From contig JALOBR010000030.1 in assembly GCA_023228195.1 (NCBI GenBank), positions 1 to 13,164 on the forward strand: a stretch of DNA of 13,164 nucleotides, read 5' to 3'. The stretch comes from Candidatus Omnitrophota bacterium. Lineage in GTDB: Bacteria > Omnitrophota > Gorgyraeia > Duberdicusellales > 4484-171. Made by a program: the position numbers and the translations under genes. Below, piece by piece: positions 13,083 to 13,164 of the stretch. Under the pieces are notes generated by a model. The model was not told the DNA's origin. It was given only the letters and a program-made list of their open reading frames with translations, and did not search any database. Positions within the stretch are counted from its first letter, which is position 1. The number at the start of each line of letters is the position of its first letter.

Positions 13083-13164
13083 TTGTTTGCATTAAATTTC
13101 AAAATATGATAAAGTATATATCTTTTCGGCAAGGGTAAATTCGTTAAATGGAGAGGAGGAAAAA
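13083..13164 (+). promoter_or_regulatory. Possible promoter and strong ribosome binding site of a gene beyond the right edge
   Basis: TTGTTT (13083-13088) and TATGAT (13105-13110) are 16 nt apart, a modest promoter. AGGAGG at 13154-13159 is the strongest ribosome binding site in the window besides that of the carboxynorspermidine dehydrogenase. A start codon is expected a few bases beyond 13164. An ATG at 13148 contains the AGGAGG within its reading frame and is a less likely start. Confidence 0.5.

Noticed and set aside
13148..13164. ATG at 13148 as the start of the gene leaving the window
   Set aside because: Its frame runs through a strong AGGAGG at 13154-13159, which is better read as the ribosome binding site of a start just beyond the edge.

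Overview
This 13.2 kb window is bacterial, AT-rich (roughly 40% GC by eye) and gene-dense. It probably comes from an uncultured Gram-negative-type lineage. The clues are a lipoprotein and a signal-peptide protein, the carboxynorspermidine route to polyamines, a clostridial-order rnfCDGEAB cluster with rseC, and short palindromic intergenic elements built on ACGAATT/CACGAATT. That mix recalls Omnitrophota or related candidate phyla, but the assignment is inference. Few genes have a clear Shine-Dalgarno site. Several promoters sit almost on top of the start codon.

Layout. (1) Positions 1-1305, minus strand: nspC (carboxynorspermidine decarboxylase) is followed by the first 53 codons of carboxynorspermidine dehydrogenase, which runs off the window. 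(2) Positions 1306-1692: a regulatory gap with a hairpin, a good sigma70-type promoter and a palindromic repeat. (3) Positions 1693-9393, plus strand: tRNA-Thr(CGT), an MFS transporter, rnfC, rnfD, rnfG, rnfE, rnfA, rnfB, an rseC-like gene split by a frameshift, purN and a one-domain BatD-like exported protein. Most junctions overlap or nearly touch. The larger gaps (before the tRNA, rnfA-rnfB and rnfB-rseC) are filled by palindromic elements with helically phased short motifs. (4) Positions 9447-11907, minus strand: a divergent FtsH-type AAA+ metalloprotease followed, with a 35-nt overlap, by an unrecognised lipoprotein. (5) Positions 11908-12139: a divergent promoter region containing a 26-bp perfect palindrome. 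(6) Positions 12140-12991, plus strand: purU. (7) The right edge has a possible promoter and a strong AGGAGG site leading to a gene outside the window.

How the parts work together. The Rnf complex exchanges electrons between reduced ferredoxin and NAD+ while pumping Na+ or H+, which suits an anaerobic energy metabolism. The RseC-like protein is a known Rnf/Rsx partner family. PurN and PurU both consume 10-formyl-tetrahydrofolate, for purine synthesis and for formate release. NspC and its dehydrogenase make spermidine-type polyamines without S-adenosylmethionine decarboxylase. The FtsH-like/lipoprotein pair looks like a membrane or envelope quality-control module and is the least explained part of the window.
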